The notes beneath the pieces were generated by a model that saw only the letters and a program-made list of their open reading frames with translations, was not told the DNA's origin and did not search any database. From NCBI GenBank assembly GCA_030761205.1, contig JAULJL010000003.1, positions 372,001-436,000 on the forward strand: a stretch of DNA of 64,000 bases, read 5' to 3'. The position numbers and the translations under genes were made by a program. The stretch is from Fremontodendron californicum. Its lineage: Eukaryota > Streptophyta > Magnoliopsida > Malvales > Malvaceae. This document shows positions 27,424-42,090 of this stretch, one piece after another (the stretch's first letter is position 1; the number at the start of each line of letters is the position of its first letter).

Positions 27424-28850
27424 TTTCCCAATGATGAATGGAACCCCAAAAGATAAAATCAGGATAAGCGTTCTCCTTAGCCCAAACTCCTGACACTCAT
27501 TTGATGGCGCAATCTCTTCAGTATATACCCTAAAACCAACATAAATTAAAGCTAGTGAGTTACCACCTGACTGACATAAAGTGCTACAGATTATGGGCAA
27601 GCATTGCTTGGGTTTTAAGACATAACTTGTGCTTAATTTATTGGGTAAAGGAATTCAAGAGATAGACAGAAATCAAAAAGTGCAAGATATAAGTGTCAGT
27701 TAGCAAGCAAAGGGAGATAAGTGGATGTTTGGAGATATATCGGGAATCAGTGTCCAGAAATCATCAGACATCCAGGTCCTTACATTTTTCTTTTTTGGTT
27801 TGTTTTTAATTTAACTGATTTAGAAAGGAGATAATAGCTAGGTTTACTTCCAGTTTTGAAATGATTGTTCATAAGTTTAGTTTTAAAAGAATCGAATGAA
27901 GAAATAAGACAAACCTTAATTTGGTCACGAAAAAATGAAAAGCCTTCGAGCTGCTAGCAAACCCTAGAAATGCAATTATTTGGATCCCGGATTGTTTAAG
28001 CTGAATCGGAGCCTGTAAGCCAAAATATCCGTTCAAGAAACAGTCAAACCAGCAAAGTATCACTGCTAGCTGAGATTGAAATGCAGAAGCTGCAAAGCAC
28101 CGACTTTTAGATAAAAATTCTATGCATACAGAAACAAAGCTACGGCTTTCAACTTTCATTTGCAAAAAACAATTGCCCTAAAACCCCCTATGTCCTTAGA
28201 AAAACTGTACTGAATGAAGCAGAACAATAACGATTCAGCTACAGATTTTCGACCAACCAAAAACAAATAGAAAATAAAAATTCTTACTTTTTTTCATTTC
28301 CTTTTCAAGTTCCACATCCTTCCCAATCGAAATATTCCATTTTTGATAAAAAAAAATAAATAAATAAATAAATATTTAAAAGAATAACATATTCCATCAT
28401 AAATCAACCAACTTCAGGATAGATCAGATTATGAAAACACACTAAAAATCAAAGGAAACTTGAAAAATAGCAGAAAAGCAGAAAAAACTTTAGCAGGACA
28501 AGTGATCTAAGAGAGCGGATTCAGAGAGGGAAATAGATCAAATGCATACCTGAAATATATTAGTAAGCTAAAACTTTGGATAACGACTGATCGAGATGCT
28601 TAATTTGATAAATTCAACAACTCCCGCAAGCAGAAGAAGAGGAAGAAGAAGACTCCAAAGAAAGAATGGAAGAAAAAAAAAGAGCGAAGAAGACGAGCAA
28701 AAGATTTAGCAATCAAAAAGAAAAGAAAAAAAAAAAAAAAAAGAGCTGAAGACGGAGAGAGAGGACCAAAAATCACAATAACAACAAGAAAGAATAAAAA
28801 GAAAAGAAGACTTCTCATTTACTTTGAAGGAAAATTTTAAAAACATGCTT
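27424..28850 (-). other. 5' leader/promoter region of the kinase gene
   Basis: A plausible acceptor (tgtcag, near 27468) lies upstream of the kinase start, suggesting an untranslated first exon further upstream. The purine-rich tract on the plus strand at about 28620-28760 (pyrimidine-rich on the coding strand) is typical of a plant 5' UTR. Exact ends are unknown and no other gene is seen. Confidence 0.4.
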
Positions 28851-31800
28851 TTCATTGAGAATCATTGCTCAACTTTTTAATGATATGAAATAATTTAAAT
28901 AAAGGAAATAGAGAAAAAAAATTATTAAGAATGAAGTTGTAAAAACTAAATTATCAGTAATAAAATAACTTCATAGTTTATTTCTTCCTCCATCATTCCT
29001 CTCTCATTTGTCCTTCTCTGTCCGACTTTTCTCTCTCTCAACCAATACCACCCGACTCTCTTCAGATTTTCAGCTCCCCTTCTCATTTTCTTCAACATTA
29101 CGTTTCGCTCTCCAAGTTCATCGAAAAATCAGTGAGTTCTTGTTCTCGACTCATTTTTTCCAATTTTAATTTATTTTATTTTCCTCTTTTTGCTAAAATT
29201 TAGAGAAATATATGTTTCATGTAGTAGATAAGAATTTAGGGTTATTTGAATTTTGTGCATACTAGAAGAAGTACCATGTGTGATGAATTTTGTGCTTTTC
29301 TTTAGCTAGTTCATCTAGCTGATGAATTAATTGTGACATCTAGCTATTTGAATGATAAATAAAAGCTTGTATTTAGTTACCTTTCTATAACTTCAATTAT
29401 TCTCTTATTTGCTCAATGCTCGAATTGGTTTAAGTTTGTGATCATTGTATACAAGATGCTAAAATACATATACATATAATACTATTTCAGTTTCAACCAT
29501 AAAATTGTAACTAAAACCACTATTTATATGTTGGTCTAATGTTTAGTCTTTGAAAGTTAAAGGAGAATGTAGCAAGAAGTGAAAGAGACATTAAAAGCCT
29601 TGCATATAAAGTTCATCTGTGTCAAATGCTCAAAGCTCAAAATTTGCAATTCAGTAAATGTATATCAGTTTATACAACATCATCAACACTCAAACAGACA
29701 AGCTATACAAGAATGTGATATCAAAACATTAAAGCCATACATATGAAATTAGAAAATAGGGCTAAAGAATGAAATATAGAACCCTGCAACTTATTTGATC
29801 ATGACACATTAACCCATTATTGATTGCTTTCATCCAAACCAAAAAGGAGAACAATAAGCATAAACAAAAAAATCTAATATCTATAACATATAGATCCAAT
29901 AACAGCGGTCTTAATTATCTAAGTACAACTACATGCGTACTTAAGCTTTCTCAAAGATTTTACATAACCATTTCAATTGTATACTAACCAAGAACTCTGT
30001 TATATACAGAGCACTTCGTACTGCGTCTGGGAACTTTGGTTGCCATCGGACGAGCAAATCCCAAAAATAAGAATAAAACAATCATGCACAAGCTAAAGTA
30101 CTTCTAAATATGAAAATCCTATTGTGGAAGAAGATATTGAGAAGCTTTGAAGAAGAACTGTCATAAACTTGGACCCTAGAAAGTCATCGAATTAGAGATT
30201 TAACGGTCTTCAATTTGCTTTAGAGAATCACTTTTCCGTCCAACAGTTCCATGAATGCAGTGGGATACAAAACTCTATATATCAAACATGTACACGTAAG
30301 AAAAAGCAGAGAGACCAAAGTCATGTGGAAGAAAGGGCATCATCAATCTAAAAATTAAATATTAATTATAAAATATGACTCTTGACAATTTCCATTCAAT
30401 CTAAAATTTGACTTCAGATTTAAATATCCAATTCCTATGAGATTATCTCATTAAAGTTGAAAAAATAGAATAATACACATTTATGTCTTATTTTTCTCTT
30501 CCATGATGATGAATGAAAAATTGAGTGTATATATATAAATATATATTTTATGCACACAGAAGTTTCATAGCTCCAGTAAAACAAACGATGCAGCCCCAGA
30601 AGAAAAAACTTTGCTACTTTAATATTTGTAAGTTCAGCACTGCCAAGTTTCATAAGCACGCAAAAAAGAGATAAGCATACAGGGGCAGAATCACAATTTC
30701 TGCAAGGATAGGCTTTTTCGGGTATACATTTTTCAAGGAGCAACTAGGAGTTACATTTATTTTGTTGAAGCCTGAGTTGGTTGAGTTGGTTTCTTATAGG
30801 CAAATCATAATTTTAGTAGGTTTGGGAGTGGTCTAAGAGCCATTAAAAATATGGAAACACATCGCTATGTTCATTCATCAATACAGATTATAACTTCAAT
30901 AAAAGGCATAAAATATGGTATAATTCTACTTATTTTCCCTTAAAAAAGAACCAGATCTATCACCAATAACTCCTGAATTTCTTAATCCTGTGACAATCCT
31001 ATTCAACTGCAGAAAAAAGAAATATATTAAAATTCAATCATCATGAAATGACAACAAAAACAAAACAGCAATAGTAGCAAGAGAACAACAGAAAACAAAA
31101 AAAAAAATATGTGCATTTGGAAGCATAATGTACATATAGTTCTAGTACTATGTCATTCTCTATTTTGATTACATGATTGATACTGAAATCCAAACTCATT
31201 TGATGTTATGGCAAATGAAGTTGAATTCCTCAACAATCTCTCATAACTTACAACTAAACAGACCAAATGATAAAAACTTCACTAAAAATTCGAACTATTT
31301 GAGCAAAAGGTCAAACTTTAAAAGCATGAATAAACTAATATTATAAGATAAACCTTGAGCACAACTATTTAAGCAATAGACTCTTATTAGTTCTTTCAAG
31401 AAAGTATATTACTTTGGCATACCTCACAGAAAGTTCTAAATTTTGAGACTTATATAAGCAAATAGAAAAGACTCAATTTCAGTTTTGAACTTGTCATACA
31501 AAAACTGAAACTTCATTTTTTTCACAAAAAGAAAAAGAGTTGAAATGAAGCAAAATTACTTGCAAAAAGCTATAGAAGTTGCCTGTACAGACTAAAGTTC
31601 TCCATTGAAGGTGATTTAAAAGATGAAGACTTTCAGGGTTTTAAGATTAAAGCCCTTAGTTCTCCATTGTCAACATAAGAAAAAGTTGTTTTCTTTTTTC
31701 TTTTCGATTTTTACCCAATTTTCAAGGGTTTCTAAGTAACCAAACAGACAAGTAAAGTAAGTTAAAGAAGGAAAATACGAATAAGAGAAGGAGAGAGTTG

Positions 31801-33211
31801 AGGAGTGACGGGTTTGACTTCAAAGTTTGCCAAAAATGATAAGGAAAAATCAAGATTAAAAGCGTCTTTCCCGTTTCCTTGTTAAAATTCTAAAATTTTA
31901 AATTTTTTTATATAAATTATTTTTACATATTATATCATTTAACAATTATTCTTTTCAAGAAGACATGTTTTTCAAATTTCTCTACTTTGAAAGCCTCGTT
32001 TTTATCGTGACCAGACTCAGCACCACTCGTCACTATTCTCCCTACTTTTCTACTCGCTCTATAACCTATACACGTGTCGACAAAGCTTTGCTTTGTTAGC
32101 TTTTTCGAGGTCCTCCATCCTGCAATAACGCCCGTGTCTTGGTTTTCGCTTTTCTTTTATTTTTTTATTTTTTTTGTTTACACTATTTTCATGAGTTTTG
32201 GTTTCGTCAATGAAAATTAATTAGTGGAGGTCCTGTCTGTAACGGTAATGAAGCATAAAAGTGGAGGTCCTCCTCCGTCAGTTTAGTTTTCCTTCCATTC
32301 TTTGAATCAATCCTCCTCCTCAGTCTCGATAGCTAGCCTTCCAGTTGGGGTGACTGAAACAACATAATTAGCTATTACTGTATGAGGATGGAGACTGCGA
32401 CGGGATTAATGGCTATCAAACTTAGGTTTCGAATTCTATAGAAGAGGACAATTAATACATCAATATAAAAAGTTACTTTACCAGAATGTGACTGTAATAA
32501 ACTACTACTTTTTCCATCTTTCTGCTTTCTCTGAAGTCCATTTCCATTTGGCACAATCTTTGTTTCACATCTACTAGAAGTCCTGAAAAACAAGAAAGAT
32601 TCTATGCTTCAACACATCACTCTACTAGAAGCCCTGCCTATGTATTGTCGCAGCAGAAGGTAAATTAAAAGATAATACAACTGTTTAAGGAGAGGACTGC
32701 TGGCATTAATTTCATAATATCATTACCACTGCAGAAAAACAAAATGGATGCTACAAATCACTCCGGGTGGGGAAAACAAAAATATACTTCAAAACCAAGA
32801 ACCCTTCAATGCTATTAGCCTCTAGGTACAAGTATTACCAAAAATACGCTTTGGTTGGTGCATGGTGATCGGTGAGTGTATTGATTTCGTTCCACCTTTG
32901 TGCCCACACCAGCAGCCAGCTACTAATTAGTCTCATCCAATATCTATTATCCGGTTGGCAATAGGCATGCAGCAGCCGCCAACCCTAAACCGTCATACAA
33001 TCTTCATACCATGAAAAATACAAGCTCTTCTCCATTGTCTACCTTGCAGAGAACCCACCCATTCTCCCGCCCCCGCCCTCTTAGAGATTCATTATAGTAA
33101 CCAAAAGTAACAAAATTGGCAAATAATACCCTTAAACAATAATTACAAACATTTCAATTTTCGACTATTTCTAAAAGCATTATCACCAACAATTTTGCCT
33201 ATCATGTCAAA
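28851..33211. other. AT-rich intergenic region without a confident gene
   Basis: About 4.3 kb lies between the kinase promoter and the 3' end of DCAF1. A CT-rich leader-like patch with a possible donor (atcagtgagt, near 29130) and one possible minus-strand exon (32482-32582) are the only gene-like signals. No complete ORF or known domain was recognised. In the syntenic Arabidopsis interval an aspartyl-tRNA synthetase gene is expected nearby, but nothing resembling it is present. Confidence 0.5.
32482..32582 (-). other. Possible orphan exon
   Basis: On the minus strand a strong acceptor (cttgtttttcag) is followed by a 101-bp open segment that ends at a GTAAAG donor. The segment encodes a hydrophilic peptide (TSSRCETKIVPNGNG...). 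I could not attach it to other exons or to a family. It may be a relic or a chance occurrence. Confidence 0.2.
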
Positions 33212-36200
33212 TTAGAAACCAAAACCACTCCCCACAAAATTCTCTTCATCACCACTGCTAAAAGATTCCACCAACTGGCTGTCACCCTCAGTCACAATCT
33301 CCAATATCCCACCTCCACCATCCAAGTCTACATCATCCATCACAAAATCCCCATCATCATCATCAAGCTCACTCACACTGTCATCATCCTCATTGCTCAT
33401 ATCATCGGCATCACTCTCACCACCCCCATTGAGATCTGGTCCAAGCATGGGGTCTATGTCAGCAGCAGCATCATCATCGTCGTCATCATCATCATCACTT
33501 TCAGCATCATCAGGATCAGAATCATCATCAGTTGGCCTTCGGCGACCAATTTCATAAACTCTGGCCGACGAATACATCTCTTCTTGGTCATCCATTGTAA
33601 TCAACCCAACAAAGGAATCAGTTGGTTCAGTTGCAAAGTCAAGAACACAGCGATCCACTGGAATGGTGGCAATATCAGAGTAGTTGATGGCATCTAATGT
33701 GCGGAAAGCAGCAAATGGGGGGTGTTTCACACGACGGGTGTGGACCGCTGACATCACATCTTCAAGATTTCTCCTCAGAATTGCATAAATTACATCCCCA
33801 CGTGCATTGAAGGTTATTGCTGTTTGGTCTAAAGAAGGTACACTTCTGAGTAGCCTGAACTTCCGCAGATCCCAAACCTCTAAATTTATTATAACCTGTT
33901 GAAAGGTAAATTATTAACCAAAGATTAAAAGCAAATTGAAGACAAAAACACACACAGCAAATATATTTAAGACATCTTCAATCAACAGACCCTGCACACT
34001 AAAACTACATTTGCGTTGCAAAACAGCTAAAAAATGCACTCATCCAAAAGCACTAAGAAAAGGCCTACAAAACTTCTAAAGGACTGCAACAATCCACCCA
34101 ACTTCTGAAGTTTTAATGGACAGTTTTCCATTTGTACTGTCCTCCACATAAAAACAGATCACCCTGGTGAGTAGTGAACCACCTAAATTAAAGACTTAAG
34201 ATACCATCTACAAAAAAATTAGAATGATGTCCGATGAAAATGCTTTATTACAAGAGTTTAAAGAGATAGCACCTGATAAAACACACCAGTGAAAAGAATA
34301 CCAAAAGAATAAACTATGGTAGAGACAGGGTACCTCATTCCCAGCAGGATGAAAACCACCACCACCATAATCTGTAAACTGATCAAAGCGATGAACAGGA
34401 CCTGGAACCCGCCGATCCCATAAAACACCATTACAAAGCAGCATAGTGTCAGATGGACTAAAATGTATAAGGGAATATACATGACCATGACCTGTAGAAT
34501 TAGCTGAGGCATCAGAAAGCTTCGACTCCAACTGGTAGGTCTGGATATCGTAAAGGAGAATTTCTCGCTGGGTGGAATCTGCAGATAGGGCTGCAAAAAT
34601 GCTCCCAGAATTGCTGAACCTAGCAGCCTTGCAGCCTTCAAATGAATGCATTGCCCCACCTGAGACAGAGGAGGCATCCCACAACCGCACATCCTGAGAG
34701 CTTGATGAGAGAACCATTTGGGTCTCACCAGAAAAATATGACTGAACAAGAGTCATAGGAAGCTGGTAGCCTGTGCAGCTATCCAGCACATTGTTGCTGT
34801 TAGAATCAAAAATTTTTAGCTCCCCAGCGTGGCTACCAACAGCAATATGGGAGGAGTCCCCCAGAAAAGAGACACATGTCAACAAAGTGCCGGCATCATC
34901 CCTGCAAGTTCTCCACAGCCTGAATCTACTGTAAACAAACTGACGATCCCTACGATTTCCATGGACTCCACCATAAACACTCCTGAACTCACGAGTACCA
35001 AGCCGGGAAGTGATATTCGATGGCGCATCAAGGCTTCGTTTTGGCTCAGGACAAACATGTGTGTGTAAAAGAGAGAGTGGTGGAAGAGTCGTTATAGGAG
35101 CAGGGCACTGACGATGTTGGTGCTTTAGATACTGAATAACTATAGTGTCAAGACTTAAACGTTCTGGGTTGCTGGGTTGGAGATCATTGAAAAGCCCAAC
35201 TTGGGAGGAAGGTGTCATTTGTCCCACATGAGAGCTACCACATAGGTTGTCATCTGACAAATCAATTAAGCTGCTCGGTGTTACTCGAACATGTTGATCC
35301 CTTAAAGTAGAAGATGGTGTGAATACAGCAGCATCTCCAAGCAGACAGTTTCTACGAGTAGTATTGGGTGTCAGACAAACTGGAGACCGCGGTCCATGAT
35401 CACCAGTGTTGAACCGCTTCCCAGACTGGGTCAAACCAGTATCTTTTAACTCGGATAACTTTCTTTTCGTTGGTAACACAAGTGGAGTCTTAAATTGCAA
35501 CTCTGAGTCAATGTTACTTTTCAGCATAGATTCTGCCAGAGTTTCTGAGACACTTGCCGGTAAAGGGCATGGTTTTGAACTAGTGAGTACTTTCCTGACA
35601 GATAGTGGTTGGGAATCTTGGGAATGAAAGGGGTTTCTTGGTTGTAACCCGATAGTGGGCGAGAAAACAAGTGATTTCTTCTTTAAAGACAATGTTGAAT
35701 CGCATTTCAAATTAATATCCTCATCATGGACAGTAATCTTTGATCTGCTGGAGAGAAATCCACCAGAGATACGACCTGAGGGCCACTGGAGTTGAATTGA
35801 AGGAGTATCTTGTGTGGAGGCTTGGTGTGCAAAAGATGAAGGGGCAGCCAAGGACGGCAAAGGTGTCAATTGAGCTTCTTTCAGAAGCGAAGCTGCAGTT
35901 TCAGCCAGACCAGATACCTGCAGATGTTCATGTATGAGATGCAAAAGCTCCCTGCAGTTTCATGAGCATGTGCATACAACAGAACAGAATGAATAAGAGT
36001 TAAAACAAATGAAGTAATGGAACAGTGATAATTAGATGATGAATCCATAAAATGTCACTGGAACAATTACCTGGAATGGTAAGTAATAGGAGTGGCAGCA
36101 GCTATAGCAGCTCTCTCGATGCGCCTCAATGTAGGTGTAGCAGCATCTGTAGCTGCCAACGTACTTGCACGGCCAGAATTTGTTACAATCTAACGCATTA

Positions 36201-39200
36201 GATAAATCTGAGAATCAATCTCCTATAAATTTAAGTAAAAGCAAAATACGTTCACCAAAAATTCATTTTCACTTATTGGGACAAGGCTTAAGTTATGCAT
36301 GCAAGAGAGAGAAAAAAAAAGAAGAAAAAAAAAACTTAATATAACAATTAATAATAATACTTTCAGTCCAGGGAAATTAATAAAAGAAATATAAATACTC
36401 ACCAAGTATCATAGAACAGAAGATACTAAAACCTAATGGAAATAACCGTATCATCGAAAACAAGTTATTCTGAAACCTGTTCTAACATGTAGCATATAAT
36501 GCTAAATTCTGCCATTAACGAAAATAAATTAGGTTTCAACAATGGCTCAATATTTTGTCCCTAAACCATATTATTTTGCATTTTGGTAAAAGAGAGGTCA
36601 ACTTTCAAGTGTCTATGATTGAATATTTCAGGGGTCCTGACAAGGTGAATAATGATATATCAAAAATGTAAAGGTTAATTATAAAGAAGCGTTAATCTCC
36701 CATTGAAGATACCAGGTTGTAAAAGAGCAACTCTGTACCCACAACTGTTTGCAAAAATCAGGCCAGAAGATGATATGCGCCGCTTTTAACATATGCTATT
36801 CTAATCACTTTAGGCAACAGGAATGACATAGCAGTAGAAGAGAATAGCCTTTTGCACAAAAAGAAGCATGCAACCAGTATCTAGTAGCAGGTAAGGATTC
36901 TTACAGCAATTAGCTCAATTGCCACCTGGGCAAGTTCAGATTGCCACCTGCCTTGCTCAGTTCCAGGTGTCTGGCCACCTGAATCTCGAATCAGTTCTGA
37001 TAGCTTCTTGCCAACCTAGAACCATGTTTGAAACTAGTAGCATTAACCGATGAGTAGATTACCATATGAAATAGATCATAATACTCAGAAGTTTCAGGGT
37101 AAGCAATGAGAGAGGGAGTGAAGCAGTGAACTTTTGAATGCAGAGAAATATGACAAATGCTAAAAAGTACAAGTAAAACTGCAAAGAAGATATTAATCAA
37201 ATAGAATGCGGGAATAATCCATATTTACCTGAAGCTTGGTCAATATATGTCCAATTGTCTCATCTCTAGCTAAACCAAGCAAGACTCGGCATGCAAGGGC
37301 ACGAAACAATCCAAAGCAGCAGGAGGTGAATATATTCGGGGTTGGAGGAGATGCAATAGAAGCTTTATGCCATTATTGGCACGGACAACCTCTCTTGCTT
37401 GACGATATCCTTGTTCCAATTGTGCAGCAAGGCCGGCACAACCTGCTCCAGCACCTAAGGATATTCTACGATCTCCTACCAACCCAGACGGAGCAGCAGA
37501 AACAGGTGTCCGTACAGTACTGATGATGGACTGAGTGCCTGCTGCAGTGCCCCTATCTACCAAACTCGACTCTCCACTCGGCTCCCTCATCTCACTCTGG
37601 TTAGGTAGGTAAACAGCTCGATCCGAAATATTGCGTTCTGCATTTCTAGTTTCCACAGCAGGACCATTTGTGGTTTGGCTAGAAGCAAACTGCTGACCTT
37701 GAGCTAGTATGGATGGTTTATTGCTGATTGAAGGTGGAGGACAAACTAGGTTAATTAACACATTAAGAGCAGGCTGTATAATCTGCAAGTACACGATAAA
37801 AAGGAGGTGAAGCTTAGTGGCTAAATCAGTAAACATACAAGTCACGTCTGCTTTCAGCATCCAAAAACAACAAGAGTACTTTCAAAGCCATAAACACGAT
37901 ATCAGAAAAATGGCCCATTGGCCCCCATGTAAGTATTAGCGTTATTTGCTAGAACAATAATAACAACATTGCAATATCACAGCATATGCCCACCTCAGGG
38001 TCCACAAGACTACTAGCACTATTTGCTGCATCCAAAACAACCGCTATGCCAGAGCGATTATTGCTCAACGTGGCATTTACAATCATCTTGCGGCTGACAG
38101 GCACCAATGTAACAATGTGCAGAACACTTAATGCATACTGTAGCAAGTCGTGCAGGTAACGCTCAACAGGAGGGGCCTACAAAGATTAGAAGAGGAATAA
38201 ATTACCAAAAGATGAGGCAGAAAATGATAACCCAAGGGGCTGGCAGGGCCAGAGGGGGGATGATGTAGAAGTTTGACGCAGGAGACCTGACAAAGTTCCA
38301 ACATGGTAATATGTCCATTACAGCTTAAGAACTGCTCAACAGCAGGCCACCGAGTTCTCACAAATGCAGGACCCAGCTTCCGGTCCTTCTGCAACTGAAG
38401 AAATGCAGCATCCATAGCCTCATTGCTAATGTCAAGTGGCTTGTATGCTGCCCTGGTGCTTGGAATACTCCGTGCCCCACTCCGGTTACTTTTATTTGGG
38501 CGTATGGAATCCACAAGCAAAAGAAGATGAGCTCGGAAGTATTGCCGCAAAGCAACACATGCATGGTAAGCTATCTGCTTTTCTGAGGAAGTCAATACCT
38601 CTGACGGTGATCTATCATTTCGAAATGATGTTCCAGACAAGCCTAATGCGCCAGAATTTGCCCCAGATCTTACTGAGGCAGCATCATTCAAAAGGCCCAG
38701 TAGTTTTTGTAAGCCATCTTGAGCATCAAAAGCATCAAGCACAGCTCTGAAGACGAATGCAGCAGCAAAAAACAATGCTGCATTTTTCCTAGCTTGATCC
38801 TGCGGGCATTCAAGAAGTTGGATAGCTAACTCAACCACCTGGTGGACAACATCAGAAGGAAGCGCGCAGACGCGTTCCATTATTCCCTAGAAGAACACGA
38901 AGAAAAGTACATTTTAGCGGTCCAAAGATGTTGTAATGTATAAGGCTCAAATAGTATATTTTCTAATAATACTCTCAAATCAGGAGAATTAACTCCATAA
39001 AGTTCATGGTAATTACTAAAATTTAGGAAATGAAAAGACCCTGTATATAGGATGATAGTACATCATAAATTGCAACATTTGAGTTTACATGCATTACCTG
39101 AAGAGAACCTATAGTAAATAAGCAAGAAGAAAGACCAAAACAATTGTGAGCAACTCTTGGAACAGCAAGCAGTTTTTGCATGCCACCCCGATCAATAAAT

Positions 39201-42032
39201 AATGCAGCAAACTTGCGATGGGCAGCTAAAGCGCAAATTAGCTTCATCACATCAGGCAAAAGCGAAGTAGCCTTTGATGCTTCTTCGTACTTGGAACTTT
39301 GTTGCAACAGGGCAAGACATACATCTACACCCTTTTCATGCAGTACAGGCCCAAGGACTTCAACATATTCACCTAAAGTCTCAAGGCACTGAATACAGTA
39401 TCTTTCTCTCAACTGAGCAAGCAACTCAACATTGGGAATAAAATACTCTTCAACATCCTCGTTTACTTCTGTTTCCATAGCACTTCTATTTATTGGATCA
39501 GCACTTGTGCTAGTGGAGTCCCTGTGAACAAGAAATGAGGTGTATTACCAGTTGCACTAGGCAATGAAAACACAATATAACAACTGAATTGCAAGTATTA
39601 CGACTCTGTCAAGTCTGTCAACAAAAAGTACCCACCTTGAAACTTCAGTGGCATTAGCAGCGTCAACAACAGTAGATGCTGCTTTTGAAGCAGCCAATAA
39701 TGCAGCTTCTTCGTTGTTAGTGGTTTTGAACTCCTGTGGATAGAAAGCAGAAATAATTGACAATAAATCTCATTCAATAGAAATTGTTTTGAGAGGGAAA
39801 AAGGAAGAACTAAAAAGAGCTGAATCATGAGAACAGCCTTGTACCTCTAAAGCGGCACACTTGACAACTTCAGCTGCAGCTTCACCAGCTGCTTTGACGG
39901 CTTCAACAGGTGCATTGGCTGCCCCAGCTTCAGCTTCAGCAGCTCTAACTGCTTTTTTTACCAGATCAGAGAAGTCTTTATTTCCAACACTGCATCCTTG
40001 AAAGCATTCATCATTATCCTCTCTTTCCACTACAAGATTATCAGCATTGGTCTTTCCCACACACTTCTTTGCCTCCAACACCTTTCTTACATCTAAATGT
40101 TTAGACAAACTTCTTTCTCTCATACTTCGTGCCAATCCAAAACGGCTACCAGAGCCTGGAGAGATTATTGATTGTTCATTCTCCATAATCCCTTCAGTGG
40201 TCCTTCCCTTACCTCTAGACCTTGCTGACCCACGGTTTATCCTGCGCCTTGACGAGTCATCTCTCCCATTTTCATCAACTTCTCCATATCTCATTTTTCC
40301 ATCACGAATATCTTGAATATGCCATCTTTCCTCACTATCAGCATCCACATCATGCATGTCAACCCCCTCACCCACCCCATCAGGTAGTTGTCTGTCACCA
40401 ACCCAACACTCCTCTCCACATGATTGCCGACTAGTGCTTCGATCTCGATCCCACTCGGCACAATGGTCATCTAAAGACTTGTCATCTATTATTCTGAGAT
40501 CATCTATATGAGTTGTCTCTAGAACTTGCCGAACCCTCCCTCGACCTTCATCTCTACTTCTGAAAGAAGCAGCACTGGATAAACTCTTACTTTCAGATAA
40601 ATGGTAGGCATCATTTTGACCTGCAGAAATCTCCCCAAGGACAAGCACACGAAGATAACGCATAAGCTTAGCAGACAATCCAGAAGTCAAGACATCTTCC
40701 ACCACTTGACCACCACTGCATCATTCAATAGTGCTAAGAATGATCAGAAGGAGGAGAAAACAACAAGAATAATGGATGAATGGCAACACCAGGCACATAA
40801 GAACAGAATAAAGAGAGCAATATAAACATCAAGATCGGAGCAGACCCTGCCAAACACACAGCGAGAAGTCCGGTGGAAAAGGTTTTTAAAATTTCAGCAT
40901 CTGAGGCTTCCTTTCTTGTCAAGTCATGCTTGCAGTTGTGATCTTCAATAGAAAATCTGGCAGTCCCATTCATCACCCAAGCTTTGATGTTCTCCAAAAC
41001 TGGTTCTTCAAAAACATGAGGATACTGCGATCCATTTACAGCTCATGAAGTAAGATATCCCATAAAGTTGAGAGAAATTAAAGACATTCGACAAAAAAAA
41101 ATCTCACAATCCAAGTAAGAGAACAGCTTAGAAAAAGTCGAGCAGCAGCTGCCTGGACAGAGGTTGAATATCTACTCTCAGAAAGAAACTTTGACGATAT
41201 CAAATCAAAAAATTCATCATTCTCCTGAGAGCAAAGGGAAATGCTCCAAGTAAGAACTATGTCAAATGAGTAATAATGTTCTCAAAAATCATATCATATC
41301 TAGTCTAAATAACAATAAAATGAAATGAAAAATGGAACGCTGCATGAAATGACAAAAATAATTTTATTGTAATTATAATCATAACAAAATTATGTATGAA
41401 ACGGGAAAAGTGGGGAAAACAAAAAGGATCAATAAAGAAAAGTTAATTACCCTGACTAAGTTCCCCAACCGTCCAACATTATGAGAGGCACGACCATTGG
41501 TGGAAGAAAGACCATTCTCTCCAAGGTATCTAAATTAAATATAAAGAGAATTCAAAACATTTGTACAGTATGCAAGATGGATACCAAAATGAAAATAAAT
41601 ACTACTAGAGTATAGAAAGAGTGAAAAGCAGTAGGGCATTACTGCTCATCCATACATTTTACATATCAACCTCTCAATAAGCTTAAATATCTATTATGTG
41701 CAGTTTGTTATGGTTCATTAAAAAACACAATAAAGTCTTAAAACCTTGTTTGATTTTCTAGGTAACCAGGATTGGAATTTTTGAGGTAGCACAGTTATAG
41801 CCGAACATTTCTTCCAACTCTAGCTATGTTTAATCAAACTTTGTAAGTATTTGATTTCATAATTTAGCATTGGACGAAAGGATAGGCATTTGAACCATCA
41901 AGTATGGGGAATACATATGAATTAAATTACACTGTGCAAGCATTTCCTTAGCTTAGCTGTTTAGTAAAAATTAAAATTAAAAGTACAAATCTACTTAGTA
42001 AAAAAAAAAAAGAAGGAAGAAGATAAATAAAG

Positions 42033-42090
<58 letters not shown>

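Noticed and set aside
28620..28820. Minus-strand Phe/Leu-rich ORF
   Set aside because: It arises from the purine-rich tract in the probable 5' UTR of the kinase gene and is low-complexity only.
29990..30075. Minus-strand segment with an exon-like open frame (DLLVRWQPKFPDAVRS)
   Set aside because: There is no matching neighbouring exon, no family recognised, and the acceptor is weak. It is too short to support a gene call.
34829..35937. Plus-strand ORFs across the DCAF1 LisH/WD40 exon
   Set aside because: They are antisense shadows of a well-supported exon.
37236..37523. Plus-strand ORF overlapping the DCAF1 frameshift exon
   Set aside because: It is an antisense shadow and does not explain the frameshift.
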